Shown: positions 1 through 10,277 of the stretch, piece by piece
Layout of the letters: each line of letters starts with the position of its first letter
How positions within the stretch are numbered: position 1 is the first letter of the stretch
Source of the DNA: Youxingia wuxianensis
Lineage (GTDB): Bacteria; Bacillota; Clostridia; Oscillospirales; Ruminococcaceae
Assembly: GCF_014385085.1 (NCBI RefSeq)
Contig: NZ_JACRTD010000010.1
Span: 1 to 64,000 of the forward strand
Length of the DNA stretch: 64,000 nucleotides
Direction: 5' to 3'
Notes under the pieces: generated by a model
Seen by the model: the letters and a program-made list of their open reading frames with translations, nothing else
Told to the model about the DNA's origin: nothing
Databases searched by the model: none
Program-made: the position numbers and the translations under genes

Positions 1-119
1 TACAGTGGGATGTATTGACGGCGGGTGGAATTGTAACGATCATCCCTGTATGTATTATGTTCTTCTTCGCTCAGAAGAGACTGGTGGAAGGGTTAACCGC
101 TGGTGCTGTCAAAGGATAA
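1..119 (+). CDS. Carbohydrate ABC transporter permease, C-terminal end (partial)
   Basis: Only the last 38 codons are in the window; the reading frame begins at base 3 and ends with TAA at 117-119. The end reads as a last membrane segment followed by the sequence FVEGLTAGAVKG-like (here LVEGLTAGAVKG), which is the usual C-terminus of MalG/AraQ-type inner-membrane permeases of the binding-protein-dependent transport family. Such proteins form half of the channel in a sugar importer. The sugar cannot be told from this fragment. A hairpin follows at 145-185, so this is probably the last gene of its operon. Confidence 0.75.
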   Translation, partial: QWDVLTAGGIVTIIPVCIMFFFAQKRLVEGLTAGAVKG

Positions 120-144
120 CTACTAATCTCCCATAATACTAAAA

Positions 145-185
145 GCAGCAGGGCGCCTTCCTTTTTGTGGAAGGCGCCCTGCTGC
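145..185. terminator. Strong hairpin after the permease gene
   Basis: A 17-bp perfect stem, GCAGCAGGGCGCCTTCC against its complement, with a 7-base loop. The plus strand lacks an immediate U-run, but AAAA precedes the stem, so the minus strand has U residues after it. It most likely ends the permease transcript; termination efficiency without a U-tract is uncertain. Confidence 0.6.
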
Positions 186-204
186 GTAAAAGGATGGTTT
201 TTAG

Positions 205-1146
205 ATGAGTTATATAAATCTTTTTTTTAATTGTGTAGAGATAAAGCGGGAGGGAGACTGGTACATACCTTACCGCTTTACCCAGGAACAAAGGGAGAGG
301 TATGTAAAAGAACTTCCCTCTTTTTTGCCGCGGGTGATGGATAGTTCCGGGATTATACTGGATTTTATCACCGATCAGCCGGAAATTTCTTTTGAATATG
401 AAGCGGATTATTTCACCCGGCAGTTTAGCGGACTAGATATTTATGAGGATGGAAAATTAGAAAAAAGCATATATTTCTCCCCGGAACAAAGCTGCAGGGA
501 TAAAGTTTTCTACCGGCGCCGAAGTCAGGAAAACTCCAGAATTACCATTTATCTTCCAGTGCTGGCAAGGATGAAACTGCGAAATTTTTCTTTGGGGAAT
601 TATCTTCCGGCGGTGCAGCCAAAACGAAAGCTAGTAGCTTACGGCGATTCCATTACTCAGGGGATGTGCGCTGCCCGTCCTTCCCTGAACTATGTGGCAA
701 GAATTGCAAGAGCTTTGGACTGCCGTTTTTTAAATCAGGGGGTAGGAGGCTATTGGTTTAATGAGCAATCGCTAATGGAACCGGTGGCCGGCGCGGACAT
801 TGTCACAGTTTCTTACGGCGGTAACGACTATACCTATAAGCCGGATAACCAGGTGGTTTTCCGGGATATAAAGGCTTATTTTGAAAAGGCGGCGGCATTG
901 TATCCGTCGGCGGATAAATATGCCATTACTCCAATCTGGCGGGAGGATCTGGACATACAGGGGCGCCGGCGATATGATCTTATTAGGGATGTGATTGCCC
1001 AAACTGCACAAGAAAACGGGTTTACAGTGATTTTAGGAAATGATCTGGTGCCGCATGACGTAAACTATTACCAGGACCTGACGATCCATCCCAATGAACG
1101 AGGATTTGCCTGGTATGCCCAGGGTCTGTTGAAAATTATAAAATAA
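205..1146 (+). CDS. SGNH/GDSL-family esterase with N-terminal accessory domain
   Basis: A 313-residue protein. Residues 1-130 form a beta-rich N-terminal part without catalytic motifs; residues 140-313 are an SGNH hydrolase. Visible blocks are block I GDS at 147-149 (nucleophile Ser149), a Gly in the NQGVGG stretch near 180, the Asn block GGND at 205-208, and the C-terminal Asp/His pair D291-x-x-x-H295. This arrangement resembles bacterial carbohydrate or acyl esterases of the Lipase_GDSL type with an N-terminal jelly-roll. No signal peptide is seen, so it is probably cytoplasmic. RBS AAAGGATGG precedes the ATG. It stands alone between two terminators. Substrate unknown. Confidence 0.8.
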   Translation: MSYINLFFNCVEIKREGDWYIPYRFTQEQRERYVKELPSFLPRVMDSSGIILDFITDQPEISFEYEADYFTRQFSGLDIYEDGKLEKSIYFSPEQSCRDKVFYRRRSQENSRITIYLPVLARMKLRNFSLGNYLPAVQPKRKLVAYGDSITQGMCAARPSLNYVARIARALDCRFLNQGVGGYWFNEQSLMEPVAGADIVTVSYGGNDYTYKPDNQVVFRDIKAYFEKAAALYPSADKYAITPIWREDLDIQGRRRYDLIRDVIAQTAQENGFTVILGNDLVPHDVNYYQDLTIHPNERGFAWYAQGLLKIIK

Positions 1147-1151
1147 GGTTG

Positions 1152-1190
1152 ACGTTCCTAGAAAGCGAGCTTTCTGGGAACGTTTTTTTA
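1152..1190 (+). terminator. Rho-independent terminator of the esterase gene
   Basis: Inverted repeat ACGTTCC-(T)-AGAAAGC / GCTTTCT-GGGAACGT with a 2-base loop and a run of seven T. Confidence 0.85.
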
Positions 1191-1201
1191 CAATGAAATA
1201 G

Positions 1202-1229
1202 TTGATTTTACCAGGGTTAGTGCTACAAT
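1202..1229 (+). promoter_or_regulatory. Candidate sigma-A promoter of the polyphosphate kinase gene
   Basis: TTGATT, a 16-base spacer and TACAAT, about 75 bases upstream of the start codon and directly after the preceding terminator. Confidence 0.5.
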
Positions 1230-1306
1230 AGAAATATAGTTACTCCCGATATCCCAGAAACTACTTTATATTTTACTAAGATAGGCTATGAAGGAGGACA
1301 ATATTT

Positions 1307-2806
1307 ATGCTGGAGAAAGTAAACCTTCAAAGGATGATTATGAAAGACGAATACAAACAGGAAAGTGCTGGATTAAAGCTGCAGCTGGCGAATTTGCAGC
1401 GGGCGATGAAAGAAGCGGGCTTTCCGGTAATCATTCTGTTCGACGGCTGGGGCGCTTCCGGAAAAGGAAGTATGATTTCAGATATTATTCTGACGCTGGA
1501 TCCCCGAGGCTATAAGGTGTATTCCACGCTTCCCCCTACCCAGGAAGAGGCCAAACGTCCGTTTTTATGGCGTTTTTGGAACAAAATCCCAGCAAAAGGC
1601 CAGTTCAGTATTTTCGATAGAAGCTGGTACCAGGATGTCACTGTAGGCCGGATTGAAAATGGGATGACCGATGAGCAGGCTTTTAAAAAGATGGACAGCA
1701 TAAAAACATTTGAACGCCAGCTTACTGACGACGGTTATTTGATTATCAAATTTTTCCTGCATATCAGTAAGAAAGAACAAAAACAGCGGTTCGACAATTT
1801 GGAATCGTCCAAAAATACCAACTGGAGAGTAACCGCTATTGATAAAAAACGCAACCGTCAGTACAGCAAATATTACGTTGCTTTTGATGATATGCTGGAA
1901 TATACGGATGTGGATTATGCCCCCTGGCATGTGATCGGATGCCATAACCGCAACAGCGCGCTTTCAGAAATTTATCGCGTATTGGTAAAAGAGATCAGCA
2001 AAGGAATACAGATCAAAAAGGAAAAAGATCTGCAGGCACAAACAACTGCCTTGCCGGAGATAGACTTTCTTTCCCGGTTTCATTTGGTAGAAGCGCCCAA
2101 ATTAAAAGAGATTGACCTGGACCGCACTTTGGAAGAAGAACGGTACAAGGATTTGCTGAACAAGGAGCAGAAAAACTTAAAGAAACTGCACAACCGGCTT
2201 TATCGAAAAAAGGTGCCCCTTGTAGTGGTATACGAGGGATGGGATGCGGCCGGCAAAGGGGGAAATATCAAACGTCTTGCCGCCAGCCTGGACCCCCGGG
2301 GGTATGAGGTTATTCCTATCAGCGCGCCTACAGAAATAGAAAAAGCACACCATTATTTGTGGCGCTTTTGGCAGGGCGTTCCAAAAGCGGGACATATCGC
2401 TATTTTTGACCGCTCCTGGTACGGCAGGGTTATGGTGGAACGGGTAGAAGGATTTGCCTCTCCCCAGGAATGGTCCCGGGCATACAACGAAATTAACGAA
2501 TTTGAACGGGAACTGCGCAGCGCGGGGGCTATCATTGTAAAATTCTGGCTGCAGATTGATAAGGACGAGCAGCTTCGCCGGTTCCAGGAAAGAGAAAATA
2601 CGCCAGGCAAGCAGTGGAAACTGACGCAGGAAGATTGGCGCAACCGGGAAAAATGGGATCAGTATGAAGAGGCGGTGGACGACATGCTCAAATACACCTC
2701 TACTGATTTCGCCCCTTGGACAGTAATTGAATCTCAGGATAAAAAATTTGGCAGAATCAAAGCGATCCGTACGGTAATCAACGCAATAGAAGAAAGGCTG
2801 CTGTAA
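1307..2806 (+). CDS. pap: Two-domain PPK2-family polyphosphate:AMP phosphotransferase
   Basis: A 499-residue protein with two tandem PPK2 domains. Such two-domain enzymes transfer phosphate from inorganic polyphosphate to AMP, giving ADP. Domain 1 (about 20-230) has the Walker A-like GWGASGKG at 47-54 and FDRSWY at 103-108. Domain 2 (about 280-495) has GWDAAGKG at 311-318 and FDRSWYGR at 367-374. The Asp of the G-x-D-x-x-G-K motif is Gly in domain 1 but present in domain 2, as expected if only the C-terminal half is catalytic. RBS AAGGAGG lies nine bases before the ATG at 1307; a second ATG 11 codons in has no better RBS. Likely role is energy salvage from polyphosphate. Single-gene unit. Confidence 0.88.
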   Translation: MLEKVNLQRMIMKDEYKQESAGLKLQLANLQRAMKEAGFPVIILFDGWGASGKGSMISDIILTLDPRGYKVYSTLPPTQEEAKRPFLWRFWNKIPAKGQFSIFDRSWYQDVTVGRIENGMTDEQAFKKMDSIKTFERQLTDDGYLIIKFFLHISKKEQKQRFDNLESSKNTNWRVTAIDKKRNRQYSKYYVAFDDMLEYTDVDYAPWHVIGCHNRNSALSEIYRVLVKEISKGIQIKKEKDLQAQTTALPEIDFLSRFHLVEAPKLKEIDLDRTLEEERYKDLLNKEQKNLKKLHNRLYRKKVPLVVVYEGWDAAGKGGNIKRLAASLDPRGYEVIPISAPTEIEKAHHYLWRFWQGVPKAGHIAIFDRSWYGRVMVERVEGFASPQEWSRAYNEINEFERELRSAGAIIVKFWLQIDKDEQLRRFQERENTPGKQWKLTQEDWRNREKWDQYEEAVDDMLKYTSTDFAPWTVIESQDKKFGRIKAIRTVINAIEERLL

Positions 2807-2816
2807 CATAGAAAAA

Positions 2817-2848
2817 GGGACCTGTCAATTTGACAGGTCCCTTTTTTT
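2817..2848. terminator. Bidirectional terminator between convergent genes
   Basis: GGGACCTGTCA / TGACAGGTCCC with A-run before and T-run after. The stop codon of tatD on the minus strand lies inside the stem (2825-2827). Confidence 0.9.
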
Positions 2849-3616
2849 GGACGAAATATTATAGACCCTATGAGCGTTTTCGCAGGTGATATCCAACAGC
2901 TTTTGAATATCCACCCCTTTGATCTGGGCCAGTGTTTGAGCGGTGTACTGGATCATAGCAGACCAGCAGCGGGTGCCTCGGAAGGGTTCCGGCGACATAT
3001 AAGGGCAGTCGGTTTCCACCAGCAGGCGATCCAGCGGGACAGCGGCGGCGGCCTCCAGAATTTTACGGGCGTTTTTAAAGGTGACTGCCCCAGTAAAACC
3101 GATATACATCCCCAGCTTGACAATTTCCTTTGCCATGTCCGCGCTCCCGCTGTAACAATGGACAATTCCTTTAGGGGAATATTTTTTTAACAATTCCATC
3201 GTATCCCCATGGGCTTCCCGATCGTGAACAATAATGGGCAGGTTGAGTTCTTTTGCCAGTTGGATTTGTTTTTCAAATACTTCCAGCTGCAGCGGACGCG
3301 GGGAAAAATCATAGTGGTAATCCAGCCCAATTTCCCCGATGGCCACCACCTTTGGGTGGTTTGAATATTGGGCGAGTAAGGAGAGATCCTCTTCTTTAAA
3401 TTCTTTGGCGCTGTGGGGATGCACCCCCACCGAGCACCAAAGAAAATCATAACGCTCCGCAAGCGTTATGCCAAATTTGGCACTTTTCATATCGCAGGCG
3501 GCGTTCACCACTCCGCACACACCCTGTTCCGGCAGCGCGTCCAAAGTCTCTAATCGGTCCGCATCGAAGCGTTCATCATCATAATGGGCGTGGGTGTCAA
3601 AAATGTTATGAACCAT
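2825..3616 (-). CDS. tatD: TatD-family metal-dependent hydrolase
   Basis: A 263-residue TIM-barrel hydrolase of the TatD/YcfH type, credited with 3'-5' exonuclease or DNase activity. Metal ligands are visible: H-A-H at 9-11, GEIGLDYH near 94-101, VHDREAH near 131-137, HCYSGS near 153-158, and ETDCPY near 202. Length is normal for the family. It lies downstream of metG on the same strand, an arrangement common in Firmicutes. The RBS GAAAGGAAG overlaps the T-rich end of the metG terminator, so read-through or a weak internal promoter is probably needed. TAG/TGA end lies within the shared terminator. Confidence 0.9.
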   Translation of the reverse strand: MVHNIFDTHAHYDDERFDADRLETLDALPEQGVCGVVNAACDMKSAKFGITLAERYDFLWCSVGVHPHSAKEFKEEDLSLLAQYSNHPKVVAIGEIGLDYHYDFSPRPLQLEVFEKQIQLAKELNLPIIVHDREAHGDTMELLKKYSPKGIVHCYSGSADMAKEIVKLGMYIGFTGAVTFKNARKILEAAAAVPLDRLLVETDCPYMSPEPFRGTRCWSAMIQYTAQTLAQIKGVDIQKLLDITCENAHRVYNISSKKRDLSN

Positions 3617-3636
3617 GTGGGGTTCTTCCTTTCTAA

Positions 3637-3666
3637 AAGCCGCCCCGCCAATGGGCGGAGCGGCTT
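3637..3666 (-). terminator. Terminator between metG and tatD
   Basis: On the minus strand AAGCCGCTCCGCC-CATT-GGCGGGGCGGCTTTT. The U-run is short (four), so partial read-through into tatD is plausible. Confidence 0.75.
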
Positions 3667-3679
3667 ACAACTTTTATAG

Positions 3680-5647
3680 TTAGCGGACGGTAGAGCCGCA
3701 GGGGACAGCGTCGTCTACAAAGATAACTTTCACGTCGTTTTCGCCCGCATCCGCCGCCAAGATCATGCCGTTAGATTCTACCCCGCGCAGCTTGACCGGC
3801 TTTAAATTGGCTACCACAATAACTTTTTTACCTATTAGATCCGCCGGTTCGTACCAGGTATGGATTCCGGAAACTACCTGACGGGGCGTTTGTGTCCCAT
3901 CGTCCAGAAGCAGCCTTAGCAGCTTGTCCGCCTTGGGTACTGGCTCGCAGGCGGTAACCTTTGCCACTCGGAGCTGCACTTTCGCAAAATCGTCGATGGT
4001 GACGAAGGAGGCCACACCCTGGGGTTTTTCCTCTTTCGTCTCCGGTTGGGCCGCCTTTGGCTCCTGTTTTCCAACGTCTTGGTTTTCCAACTCAGCCAGT
4101 TCCTTTTTAATATCGATCCGGGGGAATAGGGTTTCTCCCTTTTGGACGGTTACGGTTTGGGAGAGCAGACCGTATTTTCCCGCAGATTCATAGGTAGTAT
4201 TGTCCTTATCCGCACCGATCTGCTGGAAAATTTTTGGCGTGGTCTGAGGAATAAATGGGGTGAGCAGAATAGAAGAAATTCGTACACATTCCAGCAGGTT
4301 ATACAATACCGCCGCCAGCCGGGGAAGATTAGCCTGGTCTTTTGCCAACACCCAAGGGGCGGTTTCGTCAATATATTTATTGGTGCGGGAAATCAGCTTA
4401 AAGATTTCCATCAGCCCATTCTGGAAAGCGAATTTTTCCATCTGAGCGTCATAGCGTTCCTTTAGGGAAGAGGCCAGGGCAATTAATTCGTCGTCTAACG
4501 GTTCAGGCTTCTTTTGGGCAGGCAGGGTGCCTGCGAAGTATTTTTCCACCATGGCCACCGAACGGGAGACTAAGTTGCCCAAGTCGTTTGCCAAATCGGC
4601 GTTAATACGGTTAATCAGAGCCTCGTTAGAGAAAATTCCATCTGAGCCAAAGGGGAACTCCCGAAGCAGAAAATAGCGGATGGCGTCCACCCCATAACGG
4701 TTGCACAGTACGACCGGATCCACTACATTGCCTTTGGATTTGCTCATTTTTCCGCCTTCCAGCAGAAGCCATCCATGGCCGTACACCTTTTTAGGCAAAG
4801 GCAGGTCCAAAGCCATCAGCATGGCCGGCCAGATAATTGTATGAAAACGCATGATTTCCTTGCCTACGATATGCACATCCGCCGGCCAGAATTTTTCAAA
4901 ATCATGATACTTCTCATTTCCATAGCCCAAAGCGGTAATATAGTTGGAAAGGGCGTCCACCCACACATACACAATATGACCCGGATCAAACTCGATGGGA
5001 ACTCCCCAGGTGAAAGAAGTACGGGTAACGCACAGATCTTCCAGTCCGGGTTTGATAAAGTTATTGACCATCTCATTGAGGCGGGAGGACGGCTCCATAA
5101 AATCGGGATTTTCCTCGTACAGCTTTAAAAGACGGTCGCCGTAAGCGGAAAGACGGAAGAAATACGCTTCCTCCTGGGCGTCAATCACTTCCCGCCCGCA
5201 GTCGGGACATTTGCCATCCACCAGCTGGCTTTCCGTCCAGAAAGATTCGCAAGGGGTGCAGTATTTTCCTTTGTAAGTGCCTTTGTAGATTTCCCCTTTG
5301 TCATAAAGCTGTTTAAAAATCTTTTTTACGGATTCCTGATGGTAATCATCCGTCGTGCGGATAAACCGGTCGTTGGAGATGTTCATTAATTTCCACAGTT
5401 CTTTTATTCCCGCCACTACGTTGTCCACATACTGCTGCGGAGTAATCCCAGCGGCCGCAGCCTTCTGCTCAATCTTCTGACCATGTTCGTCCGTTCCGGT
5501 AAGGAACATTACATCAAACCCCTGCATTCGCTTATATCTCGCCATAACGTCGGTCGCAACGGTACAATAGCTGTGTCCAATATGCAGCTTGTCCGATGGG
5601 TAATAAATCGGCGTAGTAATGTAATATGGTTTTCCTTTTGCGTTCAT
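3680..5647 (-). CDS. metG: Methionyl-tRNA synthetase
   Basis: A 655-residue class I aminoacyl-tRNA synthetase that charges tRNA-Met. The HIGH signature is at residues 22-25 (LHIGHSY) and KMSKSKGN is near 299. A single zinc knuckle, C-x-x-C ... C-x-x-C, lies near 126-147. The anticodon-binding helical region follows, then a low-complexity Lys/Glu/Pro linker (about 520-550) and a C-terminal OB-fold tRNA-binding domain beginning FAKVQLRVAKV, which serves dimerisation and tRNA binding. RBS AAGGAGG precedes the ATG. It sits directly downstream of the pyrG terminator. No T-box leader is visible in the short gap. Confidence 0.97.
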   Translation of the reverse strand: MNAKGKPYYITTPIYYPSDKLHIGHSYCTVATDVMARYKRMQGFDVMFLTGTDEHGQKIEQKAAAAGITPQQYVDNVVAGIKELWKLMNISNDRFIRTTDDYHQESVKKIFKQLYDKGEIYKGTYKGKYCTPCESFWTESQLVDGKCPDCGREVIDAQEEAYFFRLSAYGDRLLKLYEENPDFMEPSSRLNEMVNNFIKPGLEDLCVTRTSFTWGVPIEFDPGHIVYVWVDALSNYITALGYGNEKYHDFEKFWPADVHIVGKEIMRFHTIIWPAMLMALDLPLPKKVYGHGWLLLEGGKMSKSKGNVVDPVVLCNRYGVDAIRYFLLREFPFGSDGIFSNEALINRINADLANDLGNLVSRSVAMVEKYFAGTLPAQKKPEPLDDELIALASSLKERYDAQMEKFAFQNGLMEIFKLISRTNKYIDETAPWVLAKDQANLPRLAAVLYNLLECVRISSILLTPFIPQTTPKIFQQIGADKDNTTYESAGKYGLLSQTVTVQKGETLFPRIDIKKELAELENQDVGKQEPKAAQPETKEEKPQGVASFVTIDDFAKVQLRVAKVTACEPVPKADKLLRLLLDDGTQTPRQVVSGIHTWYEPADLIGKKVIVVANLKPVKLRGVESNGMILAADAGENDVKVIFVDDAVPCGSTVR

Positions 5648-5693
5648 TGCAAAATCCTCCTTGCATGTCCAGAGTTTGATGTTTTATTTTTCT

Positions 5694-5722
5694 AAAAGGG
5701 GAAGCGTCACGCTTCCCCTTTT
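5694..5722 (-). terminator. Terminator of pyrG
   Basis: AAAAGGGGAAGCGT / ACGCTTCCCCTTTT, a 14-bp perfect stem with a 1-base centre, followed on the minus strand by an A/T-rich run. Confidence 0.8.
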
Positions 5723-5733
5723 GGATGGCAGAT

Positions 5734-7492
<1,759 letters not shown>

Positions 7493-7530
7493 TATGGGAA
7501 ACCCACTCGCACACGGAAAACTTTTTAAAA

Positions 7531-8685
7531 TTACAGAGGACATTTACACACATCCGCTAAAATAATATACAGCTTGGAGAATTTATCGCACAGATAATCA
7601 ACCGGTTCGCAATGCACCGCATAGGGCAGAGAGGGATCATCTGTAACAGGAAGGGTAAATACCACCGTAGTACCTTCTCCACAAATGGACTGGAGAGCGA
7701 TAGTACCTTTGTGGCAGGCGATTGCCTGTTTAGCCACCGTAAGTCCCAGCCCATTGCCGGAGAAAGGCTCCCCAGTATGGTCGTAGGAGAAGAACGGCTC
7801 AAATACCCGAGGCTGAATGTGGGTAGGGATCCCCAGCCCCTTGTCCGAGATAGAAACACTGACGTTATTGGTTATATTACGTACCTTGACATAAATCGCG
7901 TTGCCATTTTTGGTATAATGGCTTGCGTTGGAGATGATATTGAGCAGGGCGCAGGAAAGCTTGTCCGTATCACAAACCATAATCACGCTCTCTTCTGGAA
8001 TATCATAAAGCAGAGGAATGCCCAAAGGCTCCAAAAGGACCCGGGCGGCGTCAAAGATATCCGACAGATATTTAAAGATATTGACCCGGGAAAAGGCCAT
8101 CTCATTGAGTCCATTAGTATATTTGGTATATTCTGAGATGTTTACACAGCTGCGCAGCATTTTATAGGCGTTTATATTGATAGTATCGATGTAGTCCATA
8201 CATTTGTTATCCACTTCCGAGGGGTCGGCACAGGAAATGTTATGCGCCAGCAGCGACAGCATAGAAAAGATCACTGTCAAAGGGGTGCGGTACTGGTTGG
8301 TAAAAGTGGAAATCACACGGGTGACCCCTTCCGGCTGCAGGGCGGTTCCCTGGTCGGAGATAGGGGAAAAAAACACACAATAATAATCTTCTCTCCCCAC
8401 GATAGCGGGGGAAAAGGTCATTGAAAAATCAGAATAGGGCATACCGAGACTTTTATAAACAAACACGCCATTTTTACGGATTTCCGCCTTGATATATTCT
8501 GCGTTAAATCCAGGCATAATAGATAACACGCCATCTGGCAGCTCAATGCCGGTATGGTCCTTTTTGGCTGCATCATTACACCAAATTACCCGAAATGTGC
8601 CATCCAATATGGCAATAGCTATATGGGAAGCCTGATACATGGACTTAATGTTCTGTATGAAGCCTTTTGCGCTATTTTGTTCCAT
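7531..8685 (-). CDS. Histidine-kinase-like protein lacking the phospho-accepting histidine
   Basis: A 384-residue soluble protein. Residues 1-115 look like a PAS-type sensor. At 127-136 the segment FTNQYRTPLT matches the H-box consensus SHE(L/F)RTPL, but the His position is Asn130 and the Glu is Gln131. The ATP-binding domain looks intact: N-box around N249/N253, G1 DKGLG at 281-285, F-box EPFF near 296-299, G2 GNGLGL near 310-315. It may therefore bind ATP but cannot autophosphorylate at the usual site. No response regulator is adjacent. There is no membrane segment. RBS GAAAGGA precedes the ATG. It may act as an ATP-dependent binding protein or a partner for another kinase; this is inference. 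Confidence 0.8.
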   Translation of the reverse strand: MEQNSAKGFIQNIKSMYQASHIAIAILDGTFRVIWCNDAAKKDHTGIELPDGVLSIMPGFNAEYIKAEIRKNGVFVYKSLGMPYSDFSMTFSPAIVGREDYYCVFFSPISDQGTALQPEGVTRVISTFTNQYRTPLTVIFSMLSLLAHNISCADPSEVDNKCMDYIDTININAYKMLRSCVNISEYTKYTNGLNEMAFSRVNIFKYLSDIFDAARVLLEPLGIPLLYDIPEESVIMVCDTDKLSCALLNIISNASHYTKNGNAIYVKVRNITNNVSVSISDKGLGIPTHIQPRVFEPFFSYDHTGEPFSGNGLGLTVAKQAIACHKGTIALQSICGEGTTVVFTLPVTDDPSLPYAVHCEPVDYLCDKFSKLYIILADVCKCPL

Positions 8686-8872
8686 ATTTAAATCCTTTCA
8701 CCACGTAAGTAAATACTATTATTTGTCACACGCTTTCCTAATATTAATATCACCCCAAATATATATAGATTTATTATATAATATCAGTTGGTGGTTTTCA
8801 ATAAAAACAAGGGAATAAAAGAGAGTAGTTTGAAAAAAATAAAAGAAAATCGTTTTTATTTTATCAAAGATA

Positions 8873-9948
<1,076 letters not shown>

Positions 9949-9975
9949 GAAACCGTTAATATAAAATGGTGAAGC

Positions 9976-10005
9976 AAGGCCGCTGCGTTTACGCAGCGGC
10001 CTTTT
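9976..10005 (+). terminator. Terminator of gap
   Basis: AAGGCCGCTGCG-TTTA-CGCAGCGGCCTT followed by TTT. Confidence 0.85.
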
Positions 10006-10225
10006 GCATTTGAGTGATTAACACAATTTACCGCTTCGTTTCGACAGGAGGGGTATGATATAATAATTCGTGGACCTTTTTGGGAGCCAAGCAGGTGACT
10101 TTTCCCTGGGGGGAAAGAAGAAGGGAAATAGGAGAATAGTAAATCTTTCCAAGATTTTTTTGTGAAAAATCACAAATTGACAAACATTTTACCATTCTTT
10201 TTACTGGATATTTCACAATAAATAC

Positions 10226-10254
10226 TTGAAATATCATAGGAATACTGATAGAAT
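10226..10254 (+). promoter_or_regulatory. Candidate promoter of the glycogen operon
   Basis: TTGAAA, a 17-base spacer, TAGAAT, about 25 bases before the glgB start, giving a very short leader with RBS GGGAGGTG. The rest of the 329-base gap between gap and glgB holds the gap terminator, a Spo0A-box-like TTCGACA at 10040-10046, and A/T-rich DNA with no gene. Confidence 0.55.
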
Positions 10255-10277
10255 ATAGAAAAAGGGAGGTGAGTACA

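Noticed and set aside
5648-5733. T-box leader before metG
   Set aside because: The gap is only 86 bases and is filled by the pyrG terminator and the RBS; no T-box sequence (TGGNACCGCG) is present.
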